This document shows, in pieces, positions 23,101 through 34,495 of a DNA stretch of 64,000 bases (positions within the stretch are counted from its first letter, which is position 1; each line of letters opens with the position of its first letter). A program made the position numbers and the translations under genes. The notes beneath the pieces are model-generated. The model searched no databases and had not been told where the DNA came from. It saw only the letters and a list, made by a program, of their open reading frames with translations. This DNA comes from Glomus cerebriforme. Lineage: Eukaryota > Glomeromycota > Glomeromycetes > Glomerales > Glomeraceae. Location of the stretch: NCBI GenBank assembly GCA_003550305.1, contig QKYT01000053.1, positions 248,714 to 312,713 of the forward strand, read 5' to 3'.

Positions 23101-25011
23101 GAACTCGGTAAGAGCAATTGATAGGGGAATTTCAGCTGCTGTAGTATCATTGTTGGGTGTGGTTGGATATCTAATGAAAATGAATAGTAATTTTTTTTTA
23201 AAAAAACATTATACGATTAAATATAAATAAATAAACGAATACGTACGGAAGTAATTTTGCGCTATCAATGACGCTATCACCAATATCTTGTGAACCAAAT
23301 ACGAGACTTCCGTGATAAATACCTGGGTCTAAGAAGCACGAAGAAATAATTGGATTAGATACGTTTAAAATTACAGTCATTAATATTATATAATTTACGG
23401 ACTTGTTAGCCAAGCAAAATTTTTAGCTGCTCCTTGATATTGCAATTCTTGATATTGAGAATAAAATTGTAGTTCACTATAATTAAGATCTCCAGGAAGC
23501 TCTTGAAATACTGATGATAAAAATAGAAAGAGTTAATATTAATGAAGATAATATATATAAGAAGAATGCTGGTTAGATACCTGGATTTATTGCATAGCTA
23601 GCAAATAAACTTTCAAACATCGAAGCAACTTCATCGTCTTTTGATGGAGTTGCATTTCCTATAAATTGGTATAATCTAGTTGGCGTTGCTGCTACTATTA
23701 AATATTTTCGTGTTGTTGCGGGAAATTGTTCAATGCGAAGACCAGTAATAGGAACATTTCTATTTAATGAATAGACCTAAAGAATTTTCACGCATAATCT
23801 GTAAGGAGAAATATTTAAAGATTGTAAATATTGTACAAATCATTTATAAAATAAATGAAACCTGTTTGCAAAATTTTTCCTCTTTTTTAAAAAATTCATC
23901 TGTTGGTTCAATTTCAGCTTCAAATATCAACCCATTACGGCTACCAATAAGGATTTTCTTTGTTGAAGTATCCGATGAAGACCCATTAAATCTATTCCAC
24001 CCAACAGATTCAATTGTTATGCCCTTATTATCAAAATAAATAAATAAATAAATAAATAAAAAATAAAAAAAAATAAAATAAAGAGAATAATTAAAAAGAT
24101 TTTTGTCGATAATTATATAGGACAATTATTAGGGGTAAATTTATTAGGACAAGTTATTGATTAAAATCATGATATCAACGTGGTCTAGTTTTGAAGCACG
24201 GCAAACATAAGATATGATAAGGATGTTATGGTAATAGGAAAAAAAAAAAAGATTTACATTACTATTTTAAAAATGTTTATTCATTAATTATCTACCTTAA
24301 ATTTAGAAAGAACTTTAGCTTTTTTCCATTTTTCAAATAAATAAAAATTTTCTCCTTGTTCCGTTGTTATGAGTAAGTGTCGACCTGTTGGGTCAAAGAA
24401 TATTTTATAAATCTTCCCTTCCGATTTTCGTGGGATTTCAATATCTGACGGGTATTAATATAAATATAAATTATTGATTTTTATTAATTAATTAAATATA
24501 TATACACAGTAAAATTAAATTAATTTCGAAAATTAGGTTAATTTAACAGAAATAAAGTTATAGGGTGCATTCAAGGAAGCAGATGAATCAATTAATCTCC
24601 AAATTTTTTCTGAATGATTTCCCTGCCATATACCTTCCACATCATGAGCTTGTTGCAAATCTATTCTCAATATATGATTTGTTTCCAAAGCCATTACGAG
24701 AATTTCATTGGATACTGACATTGCTACTAAATGAGCAGGAAATTGGAATTGAACAAGATCAAGAGAAAATATCTCTGTTTCGTCTTTAGCTAGGCCAGCA
24801 CTAACAAACCCTGTTTCTAACTAAACAATTTGGCAAAATGAGTACTACAAGTTTTTTATGAATGTAAATGTATAATATAAACGAAAATATTTACCATAAC
24901 AGGATCAGCGTGCTCAAAACCCGCCGTATCCAAGAAACTACTAGTATTGCCATTATATAAGGGTTGTAACGCATCGTTGGAATTTTCAATAAAATCGTCT
25001 ATTAAAGACAT
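20149..25011 (-). CDS. VPS18: VPS18 / Pep3, CORVET-HOPS core subunit
   Basis: A minus-strand gene of many short exons separated by introns of about 50-120 nt. ATG is at 25009-25011 (exon 1, 39 codons), TAA at 20149-20151. The N-terminal third matches the Pep3/Vps18 beta-propeller: exons around 24300-24440 (KIYKIFFDPTGRHLLITT, ENFYLFEKWKKAKVL) and 23860-24020 (ILIGSRNGLIFEAEIEP). The middle exons give clathrin-like helical repeats (ALDVLSKQ, SHGRTNELLCYASLIGDYE), then a coiled-coil exon. A C-terminal RING-H2 finger is at 20645-20762 (CSICDFPLLTRPFYIFPC then QHAFHADC). This order is diagnostic of VPS18. Known role: tethering in endosome-to-vacuole and vacuole fusion. It shares a 175-bp divergent promoter with the UQCC2-like gene. 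Confidence 0.9.
24039..24077. repeat. AAAT/AAATA microsatellite inside a VPS18 intron
   Basis: About six copies of 'aaat' in a row followed by A-rich sequence, within the intron between two beta-propeller exons. Confidence 0.8.
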
Positions 25012-25186
25012 TTTTAGAGTTTAGAGTGTTAAATACTTTGATAAAGTTAATCTAAAATCATTTCTCCTTTGACTGAAAGTTCACGTGTGATCGATCAATC
25101 TGATCAATCTATCATTAAGTCGATCAATTTTTAAAGTTTTTTTCTTCAAAAAAAAAAAAAAAAACTATTACAAATTGCACTATATA
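25012..25186. promoter_or_regulatory. Divergent promoter VPS18 / UQCC2-like
   Basis: The 175 bp between two start codons on opposite strands. It contains a short repeat ('cgatcaatctgatcaatct', about 25090) and a long A run next to the UQCC2-like start. Shared regulation is inferred from spacing only. Confidence 0.5.
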
Positions 25187-25671
25187 ATGCCAACTTCAAC
25201 GAAAGCAGAAATTTTATCACTTTATCGTGGATTTCTTCGTATTATTGAAAATTGGCCAAATGATTATTTAAGGCCAAATCGAAATTTAAAACATATACTG
25301 TATTTACGTGTCACAGAAGGTTTCAGACAAAATATGGTTGTAAAAATTCCACATATATATGAAAGTCTGGTTTCAAATGCTGAAAAAGAGTTAAATGCTT
25401 TAAGAATATTGGAGACAAATGAATTTAAAGAGAAAGTAAGTTCGATTAAGTTAATTCTCCTCTTTAAAAGAAAAAAGATAACATTTAGTTTTTATATTAT
25501 ATTTAGTATCCTCTTTCAGATAAAATGTATAGGCCAGCAGCAAATCCTAGATATTATTTTGGACTTCTTGCAGAATTAGATAAAGCTGCTAAACAAAAAC
25601 AAATAGATGATTCTACGCCACCTCCATGGTGGAGAAGATTTTTTGGTATGGGTCATTATAAAGAACTTTAA
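25187..25671 (+). CDS. UQCC2/Cbp6-like complex III assembly factor
   Basis: Two exons, 25187-25435 and 25507-25671, 137 aa, clean phase-0 junction (gtaagt/atttag). The first ATG in frame is at 25187. The N-terminal part follows UQCC2 (MNF1): SLYRGFLRIIENWPND matches the YRRFL...WP.D start, then YLRVTEGFRQN matches 'LRQRV...FR', and PHIYESL matches 'MYESL'. Length is close to human UQCC2 (about 126 aa). In that family the protein works in the mitochondrial matrix with UQCC1 (Cbp6/Cbp3 in yeast) to stabilise newly made cytochrome b. No obvious cleavable presequence. The C-terminal Trp/Pro-rich end (STPPPWWRRFFG) is unlike the animal protein. Confidence 0.65.
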
Positions 25672-25759
25672 TTAAATGGACAATATAATAAAGATTAAGA
25701 AAATTATGTAAAAAATTATATAGAATAATTTAATTAAGAAAACAAAATGTTTGAACTTT

Positions 25760-26310
25760 TTAATCAATTCTTCCTTCTTTCATAATTGGCCATCTGTACC
25801 AGTTCCATTTCAGTGTTCCACTGATTCGCATTGGCTTACCTTCGTATAACACTTTTCCTAAAAGCAATTTTAAAAAATTTCCTTACTCTAATTTAAAATG
25901 AAAATACTTTCAGCTTAAATGAACTCACCTTTCCAAACTTTAACACCAAATACTTTTCCATGATTTATATTCTATACAATATCATAATGTGTTTTAGGAA
26001 AATATATTAAAAATTTATAATTAGAAATATTATCTCACCTTTAATTTCGGTGCAACTCTTGTTACTTCATAATAACTTTCAAGAATTCCTTTATTAACCC
26101 AATGATCTGGTATCTAAATCCCAAAGGTTAATAATAATCCACAGAATAAAAACACCCTTTATAAAAATTTAATTTTTAATATACCACTTTAAGTCCAACA
26201 CCATAATTTGGAAATATGTTTAATAATTCAAGTAAATTTTTAGGTTTATTTGAATCGCTTATGATTGGATAAACAGATTTTTTTAATAGTTTTTTCGCTA
26301 TACTTGACAT
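25760..26310 (-). CDS. MRPS34: Mitochondrial small-subunit ribosomal protein mS34 (MRPS34-like)
   Basis: Four short exons on the minus strand, start 26310, stop 25760-25762, about 113 aa. In order: SSIAKKLLKKSVYP, LLNIFPNYGVGLKV, then PDHWVNKGILESYYEVTRVA, NINHGKVFGVKVWKG and KVLYEG. The block 'YY.VTRV.P......N..HGK..G....KG' is the conserved core of the mS34 family (human: CYWRLTRVRPD, NLDHGKAWGILTFKG). Much shorter than human MRPS34 (218 aa), as expected for a fungal form. Predicted location: mitochondrial small ribosomal subunit. Divergent from the NOPCHAP1-like gene with 131 bp between starts. Confidence 0.7.
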
Positions 26311-26441
26311 TTTCTAGAACTTTAAACCAGGCATATTCAATTTGAACGATTATAAAATTTTTTTTTGTCATACTGTTATCATGTGACTGTGCATTGATAG
26401 CAAAAAAATGAGATTTTGAGTGGTAAACAATTTATTAAACG

Positions 26442-27329
26442 ATGTCTGAAAAAAAGATTAAAAGAGCTTTCTTAGAAATTGAGGAAGACGAAAGAACTTC
26501 TAAACAAAGAATTAGTTTGTATTTTAATTATAACTGTAACCATTTTTTTGTGATATGAAATTTTAATTATATATTAAATGCTGTAACTTTTAGTTAGCCT
26601 TCTCAATGGACATAAAAATACAAGTGAGATTTCAACTAAAAAAATTGGACTAAAGACCTTTCCACTAAAACCTCCGGAACATTGTAATTTTGAATTCATA
26701 ATAAGCGTTGATTTGATTTAATTGCAAAAAAAAAAGTTACTTATTTTATGATTAATTTTGTAGTGTTATCGAGAATTGCTAATTTTTTACCTCAGATAGC
26801 ATCAGATAATAAAGAACTAGTAAAAAAAGATATTAAAAGCATTGATATTGAAAATGTCGAAGGTACAGAGAGAATAATAGAAATGGTAAGTTACACGTTG
26901 ACTATTTTATTTATCCCCATGTCAATTGTTTTATCACCAAAATAAAATTTTGAAATATTACATCTTCAGAATTTAGATTTAGGTATATTCGAAATTAACA
27001 AACCTTCAGAGCGTAATATCATAATAAATCCAAAAGAGTTAGTCTTCGATAATTCAGTAAAACCAAAAAATATTGTGATTGATATGGAAACGAAGAATGA
27101 AAGTGGAGGAGATGAAAATTTACAAAAATTAGAATCGCATATTCTTTTTAAAGATAATGATGAAAATTCAGAATCTTATAATATTATAATGGATATAAAA
27201 TCATTAAATCGTAAGAAACCGAAGATTATCGTTCTTGATGATAATCAAAGTAATGATATTAAAAAGACGATGAATTTAGGTTCTATATTAGAAACGTCAA
27301 ATGACAATGACGATTTAATAATCAATTAA
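26442..27329 (+). CDS. NOPCHAP1: NOPCHAP1-like box C/D snoRNP assembly factor
   Basis: Four exons: 26442-26518, 26598-26683, 26764-26885, 26970-27329; 214 aa, all phases agree. The core block LSRIANFLPQIASDNKELVK, then IDIENVEG and a few residues on IIEMNLDLGIFEIN, parallels human NOPCHAP1/C12orf45 ('FLPQMA..N..L', 'FNIENID', 'IQMDVALFEM'). The C-terminus is acidic and low-complexity (EDNENSES-type), as in that protein, followed by a short basic end. Known role of the family: bridging NOP58 to the R2TP/RUVBL machinery during snoRNP assembly in the nucleus. Tail-to-tail with TRDMT1 (160 bp apart). Confidence 0.7.
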
Positions 27330-27488
27330 TTTAATTGTAACATCATATGGATTTCTCTTAAACTTTACAAGATGATTCTGAATCGAAATTATTCAATCTT
27401 CTGAGGGTTGAAGACTTTTCCAAGTTTTTATTAAATTAGTCCTTATTAATTAATTCTTATCCTTATAATTAAAGTTAATTTGAATTAA

Positions 27489-29154
27489 TTAATCTAACAA
27501 CAAATATTTTATTAATTCAGCAACAACTTTAACATTAATACTATTTCCTAAAACACGATATCTTTGTTTTAAAGTAAGTTCATCAGGGAATGAAAAATCC
27601 TTCGGAAATCCCATAATTGAAGCAACTTCTCTTTCGGTAAAATATCTTAATTTTAATCTTGAAATTAAATCAATATTTTGTTCCGAAATTGTTGCAGAAT
27701 TGAAAATTTGATCCGACTGTGTGAATCAATTATCATGTGAATAAAGGTAAAAGTTAAGATATGAGTTGTATACGAAACAAATATTTACATCTAAATCCTC
27801 GCCCAGTTGTAAGATTGAGCCTGTTGCTTCTACATAATGATGGTAACCTATAAAAATTGGAATTATAAGTTGATTTAGTTCCGTGGAAGCTAAGAATGCT
27901 ATTTAATAAGATAGATATTTACCTTTCGTAAAGCAACAACTACGATGCGAAGATGGTTTTACTATATCTATAAATTACTCATAAAAAATGTGGATATAAC
28001 AAGATTTAAATAAATCTTTTTAACTTACCAAACAATTTTCCATATTTAATCAAGGTCTATAATTAAAAAGTGTCAAGCAAAGATTAATAAATCGATAGTA
28101 AATAATAAATCTTAGTATTAGATTTACCTTGTTGGGAATAGAATATTTCTCATGATTAACATCATCTTGTAAGAAATCACTAATAGGTATAGTGTTTAAA
28201 TTTGAGAGTAGTGAATCTGAATCTTTATTATTTAAAATATTTATTATATCATTAGAGCGCTGATTATATAGAGAACAAGGAATATAATGTAAAATCTTTG
28301 AAGAATCAGACTCCTTGAAACTAAGCGATTGTTTTTTTGCCTATATTAAATATATTTAGTCGCTTGTTTAATATTGCTAAAAAGAAGATAATTTTAAATA
28401 TTGTTTATATTTACCAATATGTAATATCGCAATCTTGAATTTGGAATACCTAATTGTAATGGTGTAATAAAAAATTCTTGAAAGTTATAATTACAGTTCT
28501 TTAATTGAGTTACAAGTGTATTTCTAGTATCAGAATCCTATATGAAAATTGAAGAGTCATATTAAGTAAATTTTACTATCTTATCAAGAAAGCTGTTCGG
28601 AATTACCCACTTCGAATCCTTTAACATTTTCAATTAAAATGTAAGTAGGAGGAAAGGACATTTTTGATAACATATCAATTAAATAAAGAAAAGATTTTGC
28701 TCGTAGATCAGATGAACCTTGATGTAATCCCATTCTAGTATACGGTTGACATGGTGGAGACATCAACCACATATTGGCATTAAAAGAGTCATAATAGCTT
28801 ATAGGCAATGACTCTATACTTCTCTAGCAAAAAAAAACAAATATAGTCAATTCGCATATATTGAGTGTAATTAAAGAATGATTTGCAGTAGAGATACCTG
28901 TTGAACAATTGATTTTCTCTTGTCTTTTTCGAGATTATGTTTGTATACTGAATTTGCCGTTGTATTTATATCGAATGCTGCAAGAATTTCACCTGGATTA
29001 TTCGATAATTGAAAGGCATAATGCTAAATTTTATATTATTTTAAAGGAAAAAAAAAATTAAACAGTTAAATATTAAAAACAAGCGTTTGAGATATAACTA
29101 ATTTTTTTCTACCATTCCACCAATGCCAGAGTAAAATTCTAATATTCGATGCAT
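27489..29154 (-). CDS. TRDMT1: DNMT2 / TRDMT1, tRNA (cytosine-38-C5) methyltransferase
   Basis: A minus-strand gene of about nine exons; start 29154 (MHRILEFYSGIGGM, motif I), stop 27489-27491. Later exons carry the catalytic motif IV PPCQPYTR (active-site Cys) followed by GLHQGSSDLRAKSF, motif VI ILIENVKGFE, and motif VIII-like GIPNSRLRYYI. After a variable region come the Dnmt2-specific CFT tripeptide (SSHRSCCFTKGYHHY), then LRYFTEREVASIMGFP, and motif X GNSINVKVVAELIKYLL. The CFT signature and compact catalytic-only layout separate it from DNMT1/DNMT5. All essential motifs are present, so it should be active on tRNA-Asp. The variable region encoded around 28200-28330 is Ser/Asn-rich and may be longer than usual. 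Confidence 0.9.
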
Positions 29155-29402
29155 TCCGCTATTTGATTAAAAGATTTGGAAATTTTTTTTTTAACTTAAT
29201 AAGAATGACATTTGATTGGTTAAGATAATTTTGATGACTTTAGTCACGTCACGGTTACCTAATTGAATTTTGAGGTGAGTTCGCACAACCAGTTTTATTA
29301 AAATTAAACATTGAAAAATGATAAAGATTTCTTATTTATGTTTCATAATGAGCAACTAACTGCCTTTTAAATCAAACAAAAAATTTTCTACTAATAACAT
29401 TA

Positions 29403-30805
29403 TCAATTACGTAAATCATTTTTTTCCAATGCCTTTCGTCTAGCTTTGTAAATGATTTCTTCCAAATCATCATTAAGCTCCAAGTCATCATCTTCCTTAG
29501 GTGGAAGTTCAAGGTAGGCCATGAAAGTACTTTCAAGAAATTCATCAGCAATCTCGACTGTAGTCTTATATTTAGCTTTTAGAGAACTGCGTGATGCGAC
29601 GGCTTGAATTAATCCAGCAAAAGGAACTGATGAGTATTATCAGAATAAATCTTAAAACGAATATTCATTTATCCTTACCCTTAAAGGAACTCTTACTCGT
29701 TAATTTTAATGTCCTCTTATGTTTTAATGGAGTTGTCGATTGATATTTATCTATAATTGCAAGAAAAAATTCATTAGATAAATTTTTAGATACAATGATT
29801 TTGTGATCGTAACTTTGTTAAGGACATTGTCTGTCTTACTACCAGAAGGTTTAACAATGTAAATTTGGGTTGGAGTTTGAGGTGTTGGAGGTGTTAGTGG
29901 CGAGTACTCAAGTTCTTTGGTTTCTGAAAAGCGTCGACATAAGTAAATTATGTCCAGTACGTAAGTCTTTTAAATTATATAATAATTACGTTGTGGTCTC
30001 TTCAGAAAATTTGTTGATTTTTTCGTTGAAACGACAAAAAAAGGATCTTCAGTTTCTGACGGTATTGTATCAGAACTTGAATGTTCAGGTGATGAACAGA
30101 CCGATATCATTGTGATCTTTTCACTTACGAATAAAATGAAAATTATGTAAGTAAACACCCGGAGAATTAAACACTAAATCAAATATTAATTATTTCATAC
30201 GACAATTTATGACGCGGAGGTTCTACAAAATGTACAATTTATTAATAAATTAAATAACATAGCGGGATAGAAAAACTTGGTTCAAATTATTTCCAAATAT
30301 CTCACCTGCAAATAACTTTTTGTATCCATGAGTGCCTTTGGGCATCTTTTCAGGTGTACGAACATAAGCTTCGGACGTCTGAGTCATTTCGTCAACCATT
30401 CTCTTCGGAACTATAATCAATTATTCATTCGAATTCACACTAAACCGAATTTAAATAAAGAAGATGACAAGAATGCATAACACATACATCGGTCTTCAAT
30501 TGGTAATCTTGAAGACTTTTTTTTTTTTTTAATTCCTTTATTGAATTCTTCACGATAATGCTTATTTGGTTCTTGCAGTTTTTCGGACTTTAGTTAAACC
30601 ATAAATAAACAAATCAACTAGAGTTTGAATATCGAAACAAGTTACACTTAATTATTTCACAAACCTCTAGTTTGCTAACAGCATAAGCTAAAAGTCTTTC
30701 TGTAATACGACTTCTTTCAAAAGGGGGATAACCTGAAAGATAAGAAATTACGTGTGGTGAAAGTTCCTTAAGCGAAATATGTTCTATAATGGTTGCTTGT
30801 GACAT
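29403..30805 (-). CDS. Uncharacterised S/T-P-rich protein, about 300 aa, eight or more exons
   Basis: Start 30805 (MSQATIIEHISLKELSPHVI), stop TGA at 29403-29405. Exons join in frame through GT/AG introns. The protein has a short helical N-terminus, a lysine run (GIKKKKKSS), then proline-directed Ser/Thr sites (VRTPEKMPKG, CSSPEHSS, SPLTPPTPQTPTQIY, TTPLKHKR). It ends in a conserved-looking helical domain (VPFAGLIQAVASRSSLKA, ADEFLESTFMAYLELP) with an acidic stretch and basic end. The many TP/SP sites suggest a CDK or MAPK substrate, perhaps nuclear or centromere-associated, but I do not recognise the family. The intron at about 29760-29840 has a second possible reading, so internal boundaries are tentative. 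Confidence 0.6.
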
Positions 30806-30973
30806 GTTTCTAAAGTATAAAAATTGGTAATCACAAATATAAGACAGAAAAAGAACGCGTTAAAAACATTTAAACCATCCGCAAATAAAGTTAAGATGCT
30901 TTTTACTTAATTAAGCAATGATCTTCAATGATGCTCTGATAAATTTTGATTAAATAAATGTTCAGACTGATGA

Positions 30974-33900
30974 ATGCATGCTGGAACAATGTCTCGTTTC
31001 ATACAAAAGTCAATTTATACTTCACGTCAAGCCAACTATTTGACAAGCTCAGTATTAAAAAATTGTTCTATACTATCAAAGCGTAGTGTCTTTACGCAGA
31101 CTTCAAGAGAATTTCATAAATATGTTATAGAAAATAGAAAACAAGTTTTTCAAGTTTCTAACATATTGAAAGCGAATTTTCGTTCAAAGTCTTATATATT
31201 TAAACGATTTTATGATGGAAAACCAGGTACTTGGGAAATTGACTTAGTATATATGATTATTTAACTTAAATATAGAAGCATATGTTATTTACTTGCATTT
31301 CGATATAATTTATAGGTGGAATTTTAAATCAAGTACCGCAGACACAAAAAGGTTCAGCTTTAGAAGAATTCGGATATGATTTGACCAAACTTGCAGCTGA
31401 AGGCAAATTGGATCCTGTAATCGGGCGTGAAGAAGAAATCAGGCGCACAATACAAGGTTAACTGGTTATGTTACATGTATTTTTGTTACAATAATTCAAG
31501 AAAATTTTTGGTGAAATATACTAATCACATTGAATTCATTTATTTATTCAAAATAAAGTGTAAGTATATGATCTTTGGTGATGTTTTCATTGAAATTAAA
31601 TTCTTTTTAAAGTTTCTAATTAGCAATGATCAGATTGTCGCGACGAACAAAAAACAATCCTGTATTAATAGGCGAAGCTGGCGTTGGAAAAACTGCAATC
31701 GCAGAAGGCCTTGCCCAAAGAATCATTAATGGCGAAGTTCCCGAAAGTATCAAAGATAAAAAAGTTATAGCTTTAGATCTTGGTTCTATCATAGCTGGTT
31801 CAAAATTTAGGGGTGAATTTGAAGATCGTCTCAAAGCAATATTGCACGAAGTTCAAGAATCTGAAGGAAAACTTATTCTATTCATTGATGAATTACACAA
31901 TTTACTTGGACTAGGAAAGGCTGAAGGATCAATAGATGCTGGAAATTTACTTAAACCTGCTTTAGCAAGAGGAACCCTAAGATGTTGTGGTGCAACAACC
32001 ATTGACGAATATCGCAAGTATATTGAAAAGGACCCAGCTTTAGCACGTAGATTTCAATCGGTTATGGTTATAGAGCCAACCGTTGAAGATACAATTTCAA
32101 TTTTACGCGGACTTAAGGAAAGATATGAGGTTCATCATGGAGTCCGTATTGCGGATTCAGCTTTGATCGCCGCTGCTACATATTCGCATCGATATATAAC
32201 TGATAGGTTTCTTCCTGATAAGGCCATTGACCTCGTTGATGAAGCATGCTCAAAACTTCGTCTTCAGCAAGAAAGTAAGCCTGAGGTAATTGAAAACCTA
32301 GATAGACAAATAATTACTCTTCGTATAGAAATGGAATCGTTGAGGAAAGAAACAGATCCAGTTTCTCATGATCGCCGAGAGAAATTACAAAAAGAATTGG
32401 ATGAAAAACAAAAAGAATCGGATAGACTTAACTTACTTTGGCAGGAGGAACGAGCTAAATTGGGAGAAATCAAAAATATTAAATCTCAATTAGAACAAGC
32501 AAGAATAGAATTAGAAACATCTCAAAGACAGGGTAATTTTACTCGTGCTAGTGAATTGCGTTACGGCGTTATTCCAGATTTAGAGAAAAAACTACCTCAA
32601 GATCGTGATGAAGAAAATCCAGAATCATTAATACATGAACGAGTTACAGCGGATGATATTGGAGCAGTAGTTTCTCGAATGACAGGAATTCCTATCCATA
32701 ATTTACTCCGAAGTGAAAGAGATAGATTACTTCATATTGAAGAAAAGCTTTCACAACGTGTTGTTGGTCAGATTGAAGCGATAAAGGCTGTTTCAGAAGC
32801 AGTAAGGTTAAGTCGTGCGGGCTTACAAAGTCCTTCCAGACCAATCGCCTCATTCTTATTTCTTGGTCCAACAGGTGTTGGAAAGACAGAATTGTGTAAA
32901 GCAATTGCAGAGTTTTTGTTTGATACAGAATCTTCTATTGTTCGCGTAGATATGAGTGAATATATGGAGAAGTGGATATTGCATATTTCTACATGCAGTT
33001 AATGTTTTTTTTTAATAATTGAGTTAAAAATTATCTTTTTATTTAGATTTGCAGTGTCGAGATTAGTTGGTGCTCCACCTGGTTATGTTGGATACGAAGA
33101 AGGTATTTATTATCTTTTTATTTTAATCACAAGTTTTGTTCACACACAATTTCTGTTTGTTCTATGGGTTAACAGGAGGTGAACTTACTGAGGCTATTCG
33201 AAGAAAACCATTTGCCGTTGTTCTACTGGATGAGATGGAAAAGGCACACCGAGGTTGGTTTGAAAATGTAAAGTTTTAATATTAACGGTTTCAAGTCAAT
33301 ACTATTATTACATTTTTTATATGTTTTGAATAGATGTCGCCAATCTTTTACTTCAAGTCTTGGATGATGGTTTTGTTACTGATTCGCAAGGTCGAAAGGT
33401 AAACATTTAAGATATTTCATGATAAATATTTAAATATTCAATTATTCTCATATTTATTGCGATCAAAAAAGATAGATTTCCGAAATACGATTATCATTAT
33501 GACAAGCAATCTTGGTGCAGATGTTTTAGCAGCATCGGATATGACGGAAGAGGGAAAAGTAAGCGATTTGACTAAATCTGCTGTTTTAGACATTGTTAGA
33601 AGGCATTTCCCGCCAGAATTTATTAATCGAATAGATGATATGGTAATTTTCTAATTACACGTTCATTTTATTGCATGAAATATTATGATCTAACTAAATG
33701 TATGTATTTTTATTAGGTTGTCTTTAATCGTCTTACTCGTATGGCTTTAAGAGATATCGTTGACGTACGTCTACGAGAAGTTCAAGTACGTTTGAAAGAT
33801 AAACATATTAAAGTTGACGTGGATGAACATGCCAAAGCTTGGTTGGCCGAAAAAGGATATGACCCAGTATATGGTATGTTGTAACTTTCGAATTATCATA

Positions 33901-34216
33901 TCACCATATATTATTAATCACTACTTTTTATTTCATAGGTGCAAGACCACTTAACAGATTAATACAAAAAAAAATACTTAATCCATTGGCCATGTGTTTA
34001 ATAGAGGTAATTTATTATACTTAACAAATATATTTTTTATACTCGGATAAATTATATTTAAATTCTCTATAGGGATCTATCAAAAATCACGAGACTGCCC
34101 GAATTAGGACAGCAAAAATATCTAGTAACGATGATGATTTGATTGTAGAGAAAAATCACGAAGTATCAACGGATCTGCCTAAAAGTGTGATCGACAAATT
34201 TAATGAAGAATTATAA
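30974..34216 (+). CDS. HSP78: Mitochondrial ClpB-type disaggregase Hsp78
   Basis: Ten exons: 30974-31226, 31316-31456, 31624-32971, 33047-33102, 33176-33253, 33334-33398, 33472-33642, 33717-33873, 33939-34006, 34073-34216. The N-terminus is rich in R/S/K without acidic residues ([20 protein letters not shown]), a mitochondrial presequence. There is no ClpB N-domain; the protein goes straight to [13 protein letters not shown] and NBD1 (Walker [10 protein letters not shown], Walker [10 protein letters not shown]), as in yeast Hsp78. A coiled-coil middle domain follows (about 32280-32580), then NBD2 ([41 protein letters not shown]). Role: reactivates aggregated matrix proteins with mtHsp70. The donor after MSEYMEK is gtggat, a weak site. 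About 168 bp separate its start from the divergent unknown gene. Confidence 0.93.
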
Positions 34217-34495
34217 ATTAAGAATACCGCATTCATCAAATTCTAATATGATTTCTGTTCGTACGATCGTACATTGTATAATTTTCCTTATAATTTTCCT
34301 TTGGGCTATTAACTTATTAAACTTAATATATTAAAAAGATAATTGGTTTTTATAGCATCAAAATATTCGATATGAAAATATAGTTTTAGGGGAGAAAGAA
34401 CAGTAAAAAATAATTTATCCTGTTCATTTAAAAAAAAATATATATTTTTTTTATTAAATGATCGATTGATAATCATGTGAAATACATCTAAAAGA

